Assembly: GCA_039920305.1 (NCBI GenBank)
Contig: JBDSEA010000233.1
Location: forward strand, 1-31,240
Source: DASRAJ01 sp039920305
Lineage (GTDB): Bacteria; Bacteroidota; Bacteroidia; Chitinophagales; UBA10324
Reading direction: 5' to 3'
Length of the DNA: 31,240 nt
Shown here: positions 16,414-24,817 of the stretch, piece by piece
How the letters are laid out: every line of letters begins with the position of its first letter
Numbering within the stretch: the first letter of the stretch is position 1
Notes under the pieces: generated by a model
The model's input: the letters and a program-made list of their open reading frames with translations, nothing else
What the model was told of the DNA's origin: nothing
Database searches by the model: none
Position numbers and translations under genes: made by a program

Positions 16414-16611
16414 CTAATAGGGAGGGCTCAGGAAATAATCTGAAGCTGCAACCTGTCCCGAATCAGGCGGAGGAAAACCCTCCCGGGAGAAAGCAGGACA
16501 TGTTTGGCACTTCTTTTTGAAGATGAAGCAACCGGTCAACGTAAAAAGCAAACCAATAACAACACATGTGATAAGTGATCTTCGAACGAAGATTTTATAT
16601 TTAATACTCAT
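16414..16611 (-). CDS. Small two-cysteine lipoprotein upstream of feoA
   Basis: 65 aa from the ATG at 16611 (MSIKYKIFVRRSLIT...); the frame runs on to 16698, but that extension lacks signal-peptide character. A basic N-terminus, a hydrophobic stretch and the lipobox FTLTGC give a lipidated C28. The mature peptide is only ~38 residues and carries C35-Q-T-C38-P-A-F, then a Pro/Ser-rich tail ending SPPY. Short lipoproteins with a CxCP or CxxCP-aromatic motif are frequent in Bacteroidota, and their function is unknown. It lies 61 bp before feoA on the same strand, so co-transcription and a metal-related role are possible but inferred. Confidence 0.65.
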   Translation of the reverse strand: MSIKYKIFVRRSLITCVVIGLLFTLTGCFIFKKKCQTCPAFSREGFPPPDSGQVAASDYFLSPPY

Positions 16612-16733
16612 GCTATAATTTCCTTCTTGGTTCAGAATTGCAATAGCTTTAGCCGGATTTAAATACCTGCTGTTTCGATAACTGAAACACCGATTCAATG
16701 CAGATGGTATTCATTAAAATGTAACAGATGAAA

Positions 16734-16741
16734 CAAAATTA
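16734..16741 (-). promoter_or_regulatory. Candidate -7 box upstream of the lipoprotein/feo genes
   Basis: On the minus strand TAATTTTG matches TAnnTTTG, 123 bp before the lipoprotein ATG. No matching -33 TTTG is visible, so this is weak. Confidence 0.25.
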
Positions 16742-16755
16742 CATCCAATAAATTT

Positions 16756-17832
16756 TTGCAGAACAGAAAAAAAATCCTTGTCGCTCCATTGAACTGGGGT
16801 TTAGGCCATGCATCCCGTTGTGTGCCTGTAATTCATGAGTTGATTGCGCAGGATGCAGAGGTATTGATAGCCGCAGATGGAGGAGCATTGCAATTAATTC
16901 GAAAAGAATTTCCTCAGCTTAAATGGTATAAGCTTGCAGGATGTAGTATCCGGTATTGGTGGAATCTGAATGCATTATTTCAGATTGTTCTGCAGCTGCC
17001 AGGTTTATTTTTAACTTTTTACAATGAAAGGAAATGGCTAAAACGATTAATAGAAAAAGAAAATATTGATGCAATCATCAGCGACAATCGGTATGGCCTG
17101 TACTCCGGAAAAATTGATTCTGTATTCATTACCCACCAAACCTGCATTCAATTACCTACTGCATTCTGGTGGCTGGAAAAATATTTCTACAGGCTCAATA
17201 AAAAAATTATCGGGCGATTTTCTGAATGCTGGATTCCTGATGATAATGATCCCGGAAAAAGCTTATCTGGAAATCTTTCGCACCAGTTTCCACTTCCGCA
17301 AAATGCATGCTTCATGGGATCCCTCTCACGATTTCATTACGGGAAGAAAAGCAAGCAATATGATTTGCTGATTGTGATTTCAGGTCCTGAAAATCAGCGG
17401 ACCAAATTTGAAGAGCTGATAACCCAACAAGCGGTCTGTCTCGATTTGAAAATTCAAATGGTGCGCGGAATTCCCGAAAGCAATAAACGGGTGTTTGTGA
17501 AAAGTAATTTTCTGAAGATCGACTACATGACGGCAAAGGAATTGAATCTTGCTTTTCTTTCCTCTGAAATAATTATAGCCCGAAGCGGATACAGCACCAT
17601 CATGGATTTAGCGGCAACAGGCAGCAAGGCGGTCTTGATTCCTACACGAGGGCAAACAGAACAGGAATATCTTGCTGAATTCTTAATGAAGAAAAAAATT
17701 TGCTATTCTGAATCTCAAAAGCAATTTGATCTGGTGCGGTCATTGAAACGTGCTGAAGCATATACCGGCTTTAAATTACAATCAGGCAATTCATTTTTAA
17801 AAGAAAGAGTGAAGTATCTCCTTGAACAATAA
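16756..17832 (+). CDS. Glycosyltransferase, GT28/MurG-like fold
   Basis: 358 aa from a TTG at 16756; no ATG precedes the conserved N-terminus. It opens with 'KKILVAPLNWGLGHASRCVP', the GxGH(A/x)xR loop of GT-B enzymes related to MurG and UDP-glycosyltransferases. A C-terminal nucleotide-sugar site follows: 'IIARSGYSTIMDLAATGSKAVLIPTRGQTEQEYLAEFL', read as the motifs RSGYSTIMDL, AVLIPT and GQTEQ. There is no signal peptide. An amphipathic hydrophobic stretch (~77-95) may contact the membrane. The acceptor is unknown, and no lipid or polysaccharide cluster is adjacent. It is convergent with the YjbR-like gene (9 bp between stops). Confidence 0.82.
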   Translation: MQNRKKILVAPLNWGLGHASRCVPVIHELIAQDAEVLIAADGGALQLIRKEFPQLKWYKLAGCSIRYWWNLNALFQIVLQLPGLFLTFYNERKWLKRLIEKENIDAIISDNRYGLYSGKIDSVFITHQTCIQLPTAFWWLEKYFYRLNKKIIGRFSECWIPDDNDPGKSLSGNLSHQFPLPQNACFMGSLSRFHYGKKSKQYDLLIVISGPENQRTKFEELITQQAVCLDLKIQMVRGIPESNKRVFVKSNFLKIDYMTAKELNLAFLSSEIIIARSGYSTIMDLAATGSKAVLIPTRGQTEQEYLAEFLMKKKICYSESQKQFDLVRSLKRAEAYTGFKLQSGNSFLKERVKYLLEQ

Positions 17833-17841
17833 AATAAACTG

Positions 17842-18198
17842 TCACTCTTTTTTTGTGTTTTCCTGCCTGAATTTATTCAGCAATGCTTTTGGAGCTATCC
17901 TGCACCAGGCAGCAGTTATCGCCTGTATAAATGATTCCATGCTTACTTCCTGTAATTCAATAAAGGTGGCACCTTGCCTTCCCCAGCCACCCGGTACAGG
18001 GATAAAGGCAGCTGGATCCTTGTCACAAAAATCCATCTGGAGATCCGGTGAGAGTTTTACCATCGCTCTTTTGTCCTCAAGCCAGAGGGTTGCAAAAATT
18101 TTCTTCTTGATTCTATAGGAAGGTTTCCCGAAGTGATCTTGTTCTGTTACTTCAGGAAATGAAAGAAATTTCTCGCGGGCAGTTTCTGTGTCAATCAT
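17842..18198 (-). CDS. MmcQ/YjbR family protein
   Basis: 118 aa, a small single-domain protein of the MmcQ/YjbR type. Markers are 'FPEVTEQDHFGKPSYRIKKKIFATLW', read as the HFGKPSYR and KIFATLW motifs, then 'KLSPDLQ' and 'GWGRQGATFIEL'. The fold resembles double-wing DNA-binding proteins, and a role in DNA binding has been suggested for the family but is not shown. It lies 14 bp after murI on the same strand, probably as the last gene of the envelope transcript. Confidence 0.9.
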   Translation of the reverse strand: MIDTETAREKFLSFPEVTEQDHFGKPSYRIKKKIFATLWLEDKRAMVKLSPDLQMDFCDKDPAAFIPVPGGWGRQGATFIELQEVSMESFIQAITAAWCRIAPKALLNKFRQENTKKE

Positions 18199-18212
18199 TT
18201 AAATGCAAAATC

Positions 18213-19016
18213 TTATTCCCACACAGGTGAATATTCCAGGTGAATCTCCTGTTTAAAAAAAATCCTTGTTGTTTGCTCAAATGATTCGGTGTAATCTGAA
18301 ACAAAAAAATGATGAGAATTTCTTTTCCGGTCATTTAACAAATCCCTTTGCTCCAGTTCTTTGCGAACCATCTCAGAAACTACATCTGTTGAATCAAAAA
18401 TTTTTACCCGTCCATTAAAGTAGGAGGAGACTTCCCTCTGAATAAGCGGATAGTGAGTACATGCAAGAATCATTGCCTGCACGTCGCTGAAATCAGGGTA
18501 TTGAAGATAGTTATTGATTACAGCCTGCGAAACGCTATTGTTATAAAAGCCAGCTTCGATCATAGAGGCAAGCAGCGCGGTAGCAAGAGTAACAACTTCA
18601 AGATCCGGACGCAGTGCTTTCAATTTATGCTCATACACCTCTGATTTTATGGTCCCTTTAGTGCCAATAATTCCAATCTTATGCAATAATTTATCTGCGG
18701 ATACTGCCTGAATCACCGGATCAATCACATTGAGCACAGGCACTTTTTCTTTTACATGACTGGTTACCGTATCATAAGCCGCGGCAGATGCAGTATTACA
18801 TGCAATGAGAATAAGCTTGCAATTTTTTTCAAGCAGAAAATCTGCGATTTTAACCGCATAGTGCTGTATTGACTGCGCCGATTTATCACCGTAGGGCAGA
18901 TGAGCGGTATCACCAAAGTAAATGATCTCTTCATTTGGTAAGGCGTTACAAACAGCATTGGCGACTGTTAAGCCGCCAATGCCACTATCAAATATGCCTA
19001 TAGGATTATAATTCAA
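18213..19016 (-). CDS. murI: Glutamate racemase
   Basis: 267 aa, cytosolic. It converts L- to D-glutamate for peptidoglycan precursors. The start 'NYNPIGIFDSGIGGLTV' contains the D10-S11 pair. The two catalytic cysteines are C73 in 'LIACNTASAAA' and C186 in 'LACTHYPLI'. 'GDTAHLPYGDKS' is also diagnostic. Length matches the family. It is 15 bp downstream of an OmpH/Skp gene and 14 bp upstream of the YjbR-like gene, within the uppS-bamA-skp-skp-murI block that is common in Bacteroidota. Confidence 0.97.
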   Translation of the reverse strand: MNYNPIGIFDSGIGGLTVANAVCNALPNEEIIYFGDTAHLPYGDKSAQSIQHYAVKIADFLLEKNCKLILIACNTASAAAYDTVTSHVKEKVPVLNVIDPVIQAVSADKLLHKIGIIGTKGTIKSEVYEHKLKALRPDLEVVTLATALLASMIEAGFYNNSVSQAVINNYLQYPDFSDVQAMILACTHYPLIQREVSSYFNGRVKIFDSTDVVSEMVRKELEQRDLLNDRKRNSHHFFVSDYTESFEQTTRIFFKQEIHLEYSPVWE

Positions 19017-19031
19017 TTCGCAGTTTGTAAG

Positions 19032-19541
19032 TTATTTCAGCCCAAGCTTTTTCTTTACCAATGGCATAAGATCATCAGAGTCCTGCGCATAAATTACCGC
19101 GCCGGTTCCCATATCAAAAACATATGAATAGTTATTTTCTTTTGCCACCTGCTTGATTGCATCCTCTGCTTTTTTGAGTATTGGTGAATACAATTCTTCC
19201 TTCTTTGTCTGAAATTTATCCTGTGCGGTTTGCTGAAATTGAGCAATCCGGTTCTGCAGATCCTGCAATTCCTGTTGTTTCACTTCCTTCACTGCATCCG
19301 GCATGGTGGGAGCATTTTTTTGGAACTCGTCATATTTCTGCTGCCCTTCTGTTTGCATGGTTTGGAACTGATCTTGAATTTGTTTCTGATAACCCTGCAG
19401 TGTGGAGTCTGCCAGTTTGATTTCCGGCATCAACTGCAACAGCTCTGTGGAGTTAATGTGACCTAACTTGTTTGATTGAGCCAGGGTTGAAAATGATGAA
19501 AATAAAAGAAGCAACATTACCAGATTCGAGAGAAATTTCAT
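19032..19541 (-). CDS. OmpH/Skp family periplasmic chaperone (second copy)
   Basis: 169 aa with signal peptide MKFLSNLVMLLLLFSSFSTLAQ. The mature part shows the Skp order: 'KLGHINSTELLQLMPE', a long Gln/Lys-rich coiled-coil (~45-125) and a closing beta strand 'YSYVFDMGTGAVIYA'. Skp trimers hold unfolded outer-membrane proteins for the BAM complex. It is the second of two tandem Skp-like genes between bamA and murI, and the shorter one, without the Pro/Gln tail of its neighbour. Confidence 0.92.
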   Translation of the reverse strand: MKFLSNLVMLLLLFSSFSTLAQSNKLGHINSTELLQLMPEIKLADSTLQGYQKQIQDQFQTMQTEGQQKYDEFQKNAPTMPDAVKEVKQQELQDLQNRIAQFQQTAQDKFQTKKEELYSPILKKAEDAIKQVAKENNYSYVFDMGTGAVIYAQDSDDLMPLVKKKLGLK

Positions 19542-19649
19542 TTAGTAAATTCGTTTTTTAGAGTGAAGTTATATTGGACCCCTACCGAGGATTTTTAAAG
19601 AGGGCAAAAGTAATTTTTTTGATTCAGAATACCCGCGATAAATTAACAA

Positions 19650-20318
19650 TTACTTGGGTTGACCGTCCGGCTTTGATGGTTGTTGCCTGGGATCAGTAGA
19701 GGGCTGTTTATCATTACCGGCAGGTACCGCTTTGTCTTCCACACCCTCACTTTCACCACTTTGTTTGGTATTGCTCCCCTGATTTGCAGGTTCTGATTTT
19801 TGTGTTTTCGGGGTAATGCCCATGGATTGAAGCACCTGGTCACTGATGTTAAGCTTGGTATTTGAATATAATACTACACTGCCGCTGGATTTATCAAGAA
19901 CAAAATCATAAGATTTGGTTGTGGCAATTTTTTGAATTGCATCGTAAACTTTATCCTGAACCGGTTGTACAAGCTCCTGCCTCTTACTGAATAGATCACC
20001 CTGATATCCAAAACGCTGCTTCTGCATATCTTTTGCTGCTTTCTCCTTATCCTGAATTTCTTTCTGCCGCTGTTGCTTCAATTCTTCAGTGAGCAATACC
20101 TGTTCTGCCTGATATTGCTTATACAACTTATCAATTTCTGCATATTTCTGATCCACCTCTTTTTGCCATGCTGCAGCAATTCCGTCCAGCTGCTTTTGAG
20201 CATCATTGTAATCGGGTACATTTTTTAGAACATAATCAATATCTACATAGGCAACTTTCTGGGCATGGGCTGAAAAAGACAGTGCGCCTATGATTAAAAG
20301 AACAAAAATATTTTTCAT
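19650..20318 (-). CDS. OmpH/Skp family periplasmic chaperone with Pro/Gln-rich tail
   Basis: 222 aa from the ATG at 20318 (MKNIFVLLIIGALSFSAHAQ, a clear signal peptide); the frame extends upstream to 20387 without signal features. Skp domain: 'KVAYVDIDYVLKNVPDYNDA', a long charged coiled-coil (~45-120), then 'YDFVLDKSSGSVVLYSN'. The last ~55 residues are a low-complexity Ser/Asn/Gln/Lys/Pro tail ending 'PSKPDGQPK', absent from the second copy. It is a likely periplasmic holdase for BamA substrates. It follows bamA by 95 bp and precedes the other Skp gene by 108 bp. Confidence 0.92.
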   Translation of the reverse strand: MKNIFVLLIIGALSFSAHAQKVAYVDIDYVLKNVPDYNDAQKQLDGIAAAWQKEVDQKYAEIDKLYKQYQAEQVLLTEELKQQRQKEIQDKEKAAKDMQKQRFGYQGDLFSKRQELVQPVQDKVYDAIQKIATTKSYDFVLDKSSGSVVLYSNTKLNISDQVLQSMGITPKTQKSEPANQGSNTKQSGESEGVEDKAVPAGNDKQPSTDPRQQPSKPDGQPK

Positions 20319-20413
20319 GAGTTTTTTGATTTTCAATGACTGATTAATTTTCTTATTGACAATATCATTATACCTGAAATTCCGCAATCGTGCATTTCAA
20401 CAATTCAGCCAGA

Positions 20414-22918
20414 TTATTCCGGTTCAAATCCGAGCACAATATTGAATTTTCCCTGCTTTATAAAATCATTAAAGGTGCTTACATTCGGATTATCAAATCC
20501 CCATCCGTAGTCAAATCCCACAGTACCAAATATTGGAAGAAAAACACGTAGTCCAACGCCTGCTGCCCGCTTGAGATTGAATGGATCATATTCCTTAATG
20601 GAGTACCATGCATTTCCTGCCTCTCCCCAAATAGTTCCATATACGAATGCACTTGGATTGGTAGAAAAGGGATATCGCAATTCAATCGTATACTTATTAA
20701 AAATAGATGCAGGGGGATCGGTGTATACATCATATCCACGCTGGGCAATGAAATCAATTCCATATAATGAAAAACTCTGCGATAACCCGTCACCCCCCAA
20801 TTGAAACCGCTCAAACGGGGGCAATCCGATGAGAGCATTATAATAACCAAGATAGCCCCCTTTTGCAGCCAGGCGGAGAACAAATTTACCGAAGGTATTT
20901 GCATACCATTCTGCAAGGAAGCGTTCTTTATGAAATTCCACGAGCTTATACTTCTCAGCTGCCGGGAGAGAATCATAATTTTTATCGCTGAAGAGAGAAT
21001 AGGGTGGGGTGAGCGCAATACTGAAATAAAAGTTTGAACCCCATTTAGGGAAGATATAATCAGGGCCCTCGGAGTTTCTTCCAAAAGTTTCTTTCAGGCT
21101 AATACTGAGCGCATTTCCTTCTGTAATAAAGAAGTTGGTAGTGTAGTTATGAAGACTATAGTTGGTCACGTTAACCGATGATATCAGAGTGAAATAATCA
21201 TCAGGCCACTTGAGCTGCTTTCCAATACCGATGCTGCCGCCGGTTGTATTCAGCTTGCCGAAGTTAGGATCAGCTTTTTCCAGATTGTTGGTGAACTTGG
21301 AAGCGAATACACCAACACTTAAAGAATTTGGTTTATGCCCCCCGAGCCACGGCTCGGTAAAACTTACATTGAACGATTGATATCTTCTGCCGGTCGATTG
21401 AAAGCGAAGGGATAATGTTTGCCCGTCACCTGATGGCAAGGGTGTCCAGGATGATCTATCTAAGATTCCTTTCGCCGAAAAGTTATTGAACTTAACACCA
21501 AGTGAACCGATCACACCGGTTCCTTTTCCACCCCAGCCCGCTGAAAGCTCCACCTGATCAGACGGTTTTTCCTCTACGACGTAAGTAAGATCCACAGAGC
21601 CGGATTCCGGATGCGGATCTGTTCTGATGTCCAGTTTTTCCGGATCAAAGAACCCGAGTGTGGCAATTTCCCGCTGTGACCGGATCACATCAGCCCGGCT
21701 GAATTTACTCCCCGGTAAAGTCCTGATTACCCTGCGGACAACATGCTCATGGGTTTTTGAATTACCCACTATGTTTACACGATTGATGATGGCTTGTGCA
21801 CCTTCATGTAACCGTATTTCCAGGTCAATTGAATCATTTTCAACATTTATCTCTACCGGTGTTACCTGGAAAAATAAATAGCCATCATTCATATACAGAG
21901 ATCCAACATCATCACCTTTCTGATCACCATTTAATCTCTGCTGAAGATATACTTCATTATATACATCACCCTTCTTGATTCGTAATGCCGAATCCAGCTT
22001 GGCATCGGAATATTTGGTGTTGCCGGTCCAGTTGATGTCACGGAAATAATACTTGTTGCCCTCGGTAAGATTGATTGCGATATTTAGATTTCCTTCTTCA
22101 TTTTTATATATGGAATCAGAAAGAATGCGGGCATCGCGATAGCCCTTGGAAGCATAATAGGTAATGATGTTCGATTTATCTCCCTCATATTCTTTCTTCT
22201 TATAGCGTGAAAGGGTAAAGATGGACCAGGGGTACCAGGTGTTCTCCTTGGTTTTTTTCAGCAACCGGTGAAGCTTTGCATCGCTCACTGTATTGTTACC
22301 CGTGAAAGTAATCTCGTCAATCTTGATCCGATTACCCCGGTCAACATAGATGTAATAAAGCATGCTGTTTTGCTGCGTAGTGTCCTTGACTTCACTTACT
22401 GATACTTTAGTGTTAAGATAGCCTTTTTCAGTGTAATAACCTTGAATGGTATTTACGGTATTTATCTTAATATTATCTGTAAGGACCTTTCCGCGGTTTA
22501 GCGCGATCCTGGTACGGATTTCATCTTCCTCTGCCTTCTTTGTTCCTTTAAAAGTAAATCCGGATAGTCGGGGCCGCTCATCAAGGACATAGGCAAGAAA
22601 TATTTTATCTCCTTTTACACTGTCCACATAAATTCTGACATTGGCAAACAAGCCCTGCTTCCATAAATTTTGTATCGCCTTGGTAAGCTCCTGTCCCGGG
22701 ATATCAATACGGTCGCCGGTTTTAATCCCTGAAATGGCAATCAGAATGTCTTTATCAAGATATTGAGTGCCGCTAATGGTGATTCCACCAATTGCATACT
22801 CGGCCGGCCTCGAGTAATCAATAACCAAAGAATCATAGGAGGGATAAAAATTCTGGGCAGAAGAATTCCTCAACAGAAAAAAAAGCGAAAAGAGCAGCAG
22901 GGAAAGAAAGCTTTTCAT
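20414..22918 (-). CDS. bamA: BamA, outer-membrane protein assembly factor
   Basis: 834 aa. Signal peptide MKSFLSLLLFSLFFLLRNSSAQ. Five POTRA-like repeats follow to about residue 450 (for example 'AIGGITISGTQYLDKD', 'RLSGFTFKGTKKAEED', 'KIDEITFTGNNTVSD', 'YFRDINWTGNTKYSD', 'IINRVNIVGNSKTHEH'). The C-terminal Omp85 barrel ends 'NIVLGFEPE', as in other Bacteroidota BamA. The barrel has 'PFERFQLGGDGLSQS' and 'TIELRYPFS'. It inserts outer-membrane barrels such as the DUF5916, DUF6089 and TamA-like proteins found in this window. Its ATG overlaps the uppS stop by four bases (ATGA), so translation is coupled. Confidence 0.96.
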   Translation of the reverse strand: MKSFLSLLLFSLFFLLRNSSAQNFYPSYDSLVIDYSRPAEYAIGGITISGTQYLDKDILIAISGIKTGDRIDIPGQELTKAIQNLWKQGLFANVRIYVDSVKGDKIFLAYVLDERPRLSGFTFKGTKKAEEDEIRTRIALNRGKVLTDNIKINTVNTIQGYYTEKGYLNTKVSVSEVKDTTQQNSMLYYIYVDRGNRIKIDEITFTGNNTVSDAKLHRLLKKTKENTWYPWSIFTLSRYKKKEYEGDKSNIITYYASKGYRDARILSDSIYKNEEGNLNIAINLTEGNKYYFRDINWTGNTKYSDAKLDSALRIKKGDVYNEVYLQQRLNGDQKGDDVGSLYMNDGYLFFQVTPVEINVENDSIDLEIRLHEGAQAIINRVNIVGNSKTHEHVVRRVIRTLPGSKFSRADVIRSQREIATLGFFDPEKLDIRTDPHPESGSVDLTYVVEEKPSDQVELSAGWGGKGTGVIGSLGVKFNNFSAKGILDRSSWTPLPSGDGQTLSLRFQSTGRRYQSFNVSFTEPWLGGHKPNSLSVGVFASKFTNNLEKADPNFGKLNTTGGSIGIGKQLKWPDDYFTLISSVNVTNYSLHNYTTNFFITEGNALSISLKETFGRNSEGPDYIFPKWGSNFYFSIALTPPYSLFSDKNYDSLPAAEKYKLVEFHKERFLAEWYANTFGKFVLRLAAKGGYLGYYNALIGLPPFERFQLGGDGLSQSFSLYGIDFIAQRGYDVYTDPPASIFNKYTIELRYPFSTNPSAFVYGTIWGEAGNAWYSIKEYDPFNLKRAAGVGLRVFLPIFGTVGFDYGWGFDNPNVSTFNDFIKQGKFNIVLGFEPE

Positions 22919-23661
22919 GATACTTTTAATTGCTCGCTTGTTTTACCGAAGCGGCGTTCGCGTTTTTGATATTCAGCAATTGCTGCATTAAGATCATGCC
23001 TCGTAAAGTCCGGCCATAATACAGGTGTAAAGTATAACTCAGCATAGGCGAGCTGCCATAGCAAATAGTTACTCAGCCGCTGCTCCCCGCTTGTACGAAT
23101 CATTAACTCAGGATCAGGAAATTCATGAGTTTCAAGATAGGAAGAAATTGATTTTTCATTCAGTTCATCCGGATTTATATCCCCGGACGCCACATGATTG
23201 ACAATTTTTTTCATTGCTTCTGTAATTTCCCGGCGCGAGCTGTAATTAAGTGCAATGATTAACGTAAGACCGGTGTTGTTTCGTGTTTGAACGATAGCCT
23301 CATTCAATTCATTATAGCAACTATCGGGTAACTGACCGGTATCGCCAATGGTCTTTAAGCGAATATTATTCTTCATGAGTGTTTCTAATTCTCCATGAAT
23401 AGTATCTACCATTAGTTCCATCAATGCATCAATTTCTTCCTTTGGGCGGGCCCAGTTCTCAGTTGAAAAGGCGTATAATGTCAGGTAAGAAATTCCCAGT
23501 TCAGCACACCCTTCAGTTGCTTCGCGTACCGCTGAAACCGCACTTCGGTGACCGAATGTGCGGGCTTCTCCCTGCTGGCTTGCCCATCTTCCATTACCAT
23601 CCATGATGATGGCAATATGGACCGGTAATTTGCTTTTATCTATGTTTCCGGCTGCAGGCAT
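22915..23661 (-). CDS. uppS: Undecaprenyl diphosphate synthase (cis-prenyltransferase)
   Basis: 248 aa from the ATG at 23661 (MPAAGNIDKSKLPVHIA); six more codons are open upstream. It makes the C55 lipid carrier for peptidoglycan and glycans from FPP and IPP. Motifs: 'IAIIMDGNGRWA' with catalytic D21, 'GHRSA', 'YLTLYAFSTENWARP', 'LIIALNYSSRREI', 'DPELMIRTSGEQRLSNYLLWQ' (motifs IRTSGE and RLSNYLLWQ), and 'AELYFTPVLWPDF'. It starts the uppS-bamA-skp-skp-murI run, and its stop overlaps the bamA start (ATGA). Confidence 0.97.
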   Translation of the reverse strand: MPAAGNIDKSKLPVHIAIIMDGNGRWASQQGEARTFGHRSAVSAVREATEGCAELGISYLTLYAFSTENWARPKEEIDALMELMVDTIHGELETLMKNNIRLKTIGDTGQLPDSCYNELNEAIVQTRNNTGLTLIIALNYSSRREITEAMKKIVNHVASGDINPDELNEKSISSYLETHEFPDPELMIRTSGEQRLSNYLLWQLAYAELYFTPVLWPDFTRHDLNAAIAEYQKRERRFGKTSEQLKVS

Positions 23662-23720
23662 GATTAAAAAACAGTGCAAGTTAATTTGAAAGTTTTGGGT
23701 TTAAATAATTGAGTTCCCGA

Positions 23721-23756
23721 ATATTTCGACAGGCTGAACCTCACTCGCTAAGGTCA
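23721..23756 (-). repeat. Diverged copy of a dispersed intergenic repeat
   Basis: Bases 23721-23740 match the reverse complement of 30979-30998 at 18 of 20 positions (core TTTCGACAGGCT). The shared AGGTCA further on suggests the similarity extends. It lies between the DUF6089 and uppS genes. The pairing arm present in the other copy is missing, so this looks like a decayed half element. Confidence 0.6.
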
Positions 23757-23800
23757 TGCATCCTATACTGATCATGCAATTGTTTTTTGCAAATAAATTA

Positions 23801-24637
23801 TTACTGAAACGGGCATTTATATGGCTTTAACGTATAGATGAAGCTTATGCCGAAAATCAGGTAATCGTCATTCCTGTCATTATCACCACGCATCTTTCCT
23901 GCTGTACCAACCGGTTCGCCTGTGATTTCAACCGACGGATCACCCAGAAAAGCTGCCTGTTGACCACCCTCGTGAAACAGGATTACCGGATCTGCATATA
24001 CGTTGCTGACATCATCCAGATAATCGGTGGAAGTTTTTCTAATGGCTGCTTCTGCCTGCATCCCAAAATTTTTCAGCAGCCTGAATTTAATTCCTCCGCC
24101 AAGTATAATTGCTGAACTTGTTCGATGATATCTTTTAAGATCCGGATATTCAGGGTAACCCTGTCCCTCGGTACCAACGGGCTGGAGCCTGACCTTATCA
24201 CCGTTATAAACTGCTGTCGGTTGAAAATGAAATACACCAAGGCCTGCACATACGTACGGTGTGTATCGTTGCTTCTGCGTTGCGGTATTGGTGGAATAAT
24301 TGGAAAATGGAAGGAAGTTGAATTCTGCCTGGGTGCTGATTTCCAGTATACCGGACGAAAACCCGAGATTCCTGGTTCTCTCATAATAACTGGATGAATA
24401 TGCATCATCAGCCCACACATGAGCTGCATTGATGTTAAGGCGAACGGCAATTCGATCATCAAAATTCATCCTGGCGAATCCGCCTGCGGCGGGATTGGTG
24501 AAACGAAAGCTTGTTCGGGTATTGAGATCTCCAAAGTAATTGGCTCCCGCAGCTGTTATACCGAAATCGTAACGCTGGGCATAACAGGATTCAATTCCAT
24601 AAAGCAATAAACCAAGAATAAAAATTAATGTTTTCAA
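23801..24637 (-). CDS. DUF6089 family outer-membrane beta-barrel protein
   Basis: 278 aa from a TTG at 24637, which gives a clean signal peptide (MKTLIFILGLLLYGIESCYAQ when read as Met). The frame extends to 24739, but the extra 34 residues are not signal-like. The mature protein starts 'RYDFGITAAGANYFGDLNT', the usual opening of the Bacteroidota DUF6089 family. Alternating beta strands with glycine turns follow ('PYVCAGLGVFHFQP', 'IILGGGIKFRLLKNFGMQAEA'), ending in 'YLIFGISFIYTLKPYKCP'. An eight- or ten-strand barrel is likely. The function is unknown. It usually sits between nadK and uppS, as here. Confidence 0.85.
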   Translation of the reverse strand: MKTLIFILGLLLYGIESCYAQRYDFGITAAGANYFGDLNTRTSFRFTNPAAGGFARMNFDDRIAVRLNINAAHVWADDAYSSSYYERTRNLGFSSGILEISTQAEFNFLPFSNYSTNTATQKQRYTPYVCAGLGVFHFQPTAVYNGDKVRLQPVGTEGQGYPEYPDLKRYHRTSSAIILGGGIKFRLLKNFGMQAEAAIRKTSTDYLDDVSNVYADPVILFHEGGQQAAFLGDPSVEITGEPVGTAGKMRGDNDRNDDYLIFGISFIYTLKPYKCPFQ

Positions 24638-24656
24638 AGCGAAAGCGATTGTGGTG

Positions 24657-24800
24657 CTAATCGTGTAAGGTTGCTTCGATAAACGGGTGTGCTGGTGAAT
24701 TATTACCGCGAAAATAGATAAAAGTGATGGTGCCGGCAACTGTTAACACATAAATACAGACTGGTAAATGCCGGGTAAATTTTATCCAGCATGAAATCAT
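24657..24800 (-). CDS. Possible 47-aa single-span membrane peptide
   Basis: A small frame between nadK and the DUF6089 gene. From the ATG at 24800, preceded by GGAG at a 4-nt distance, it encodes 47 aa with one hydrophobic helix (LPVCIYVLTVAGTITFIYF) and a short polar tail. It shares no motif I know. An upstream in-frame ATG (24842) would overlap the end of nadK. It could equally be non-coding spacer. Confidence 0.25.
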   Translation of the reverse strand: MISCWIKFTRHLPVCIYVLTVAGTITFIYFRGNNSPAHPFIEATLHD

Positions 24801-24817
24801 AAATCTCCGGTACTTAA

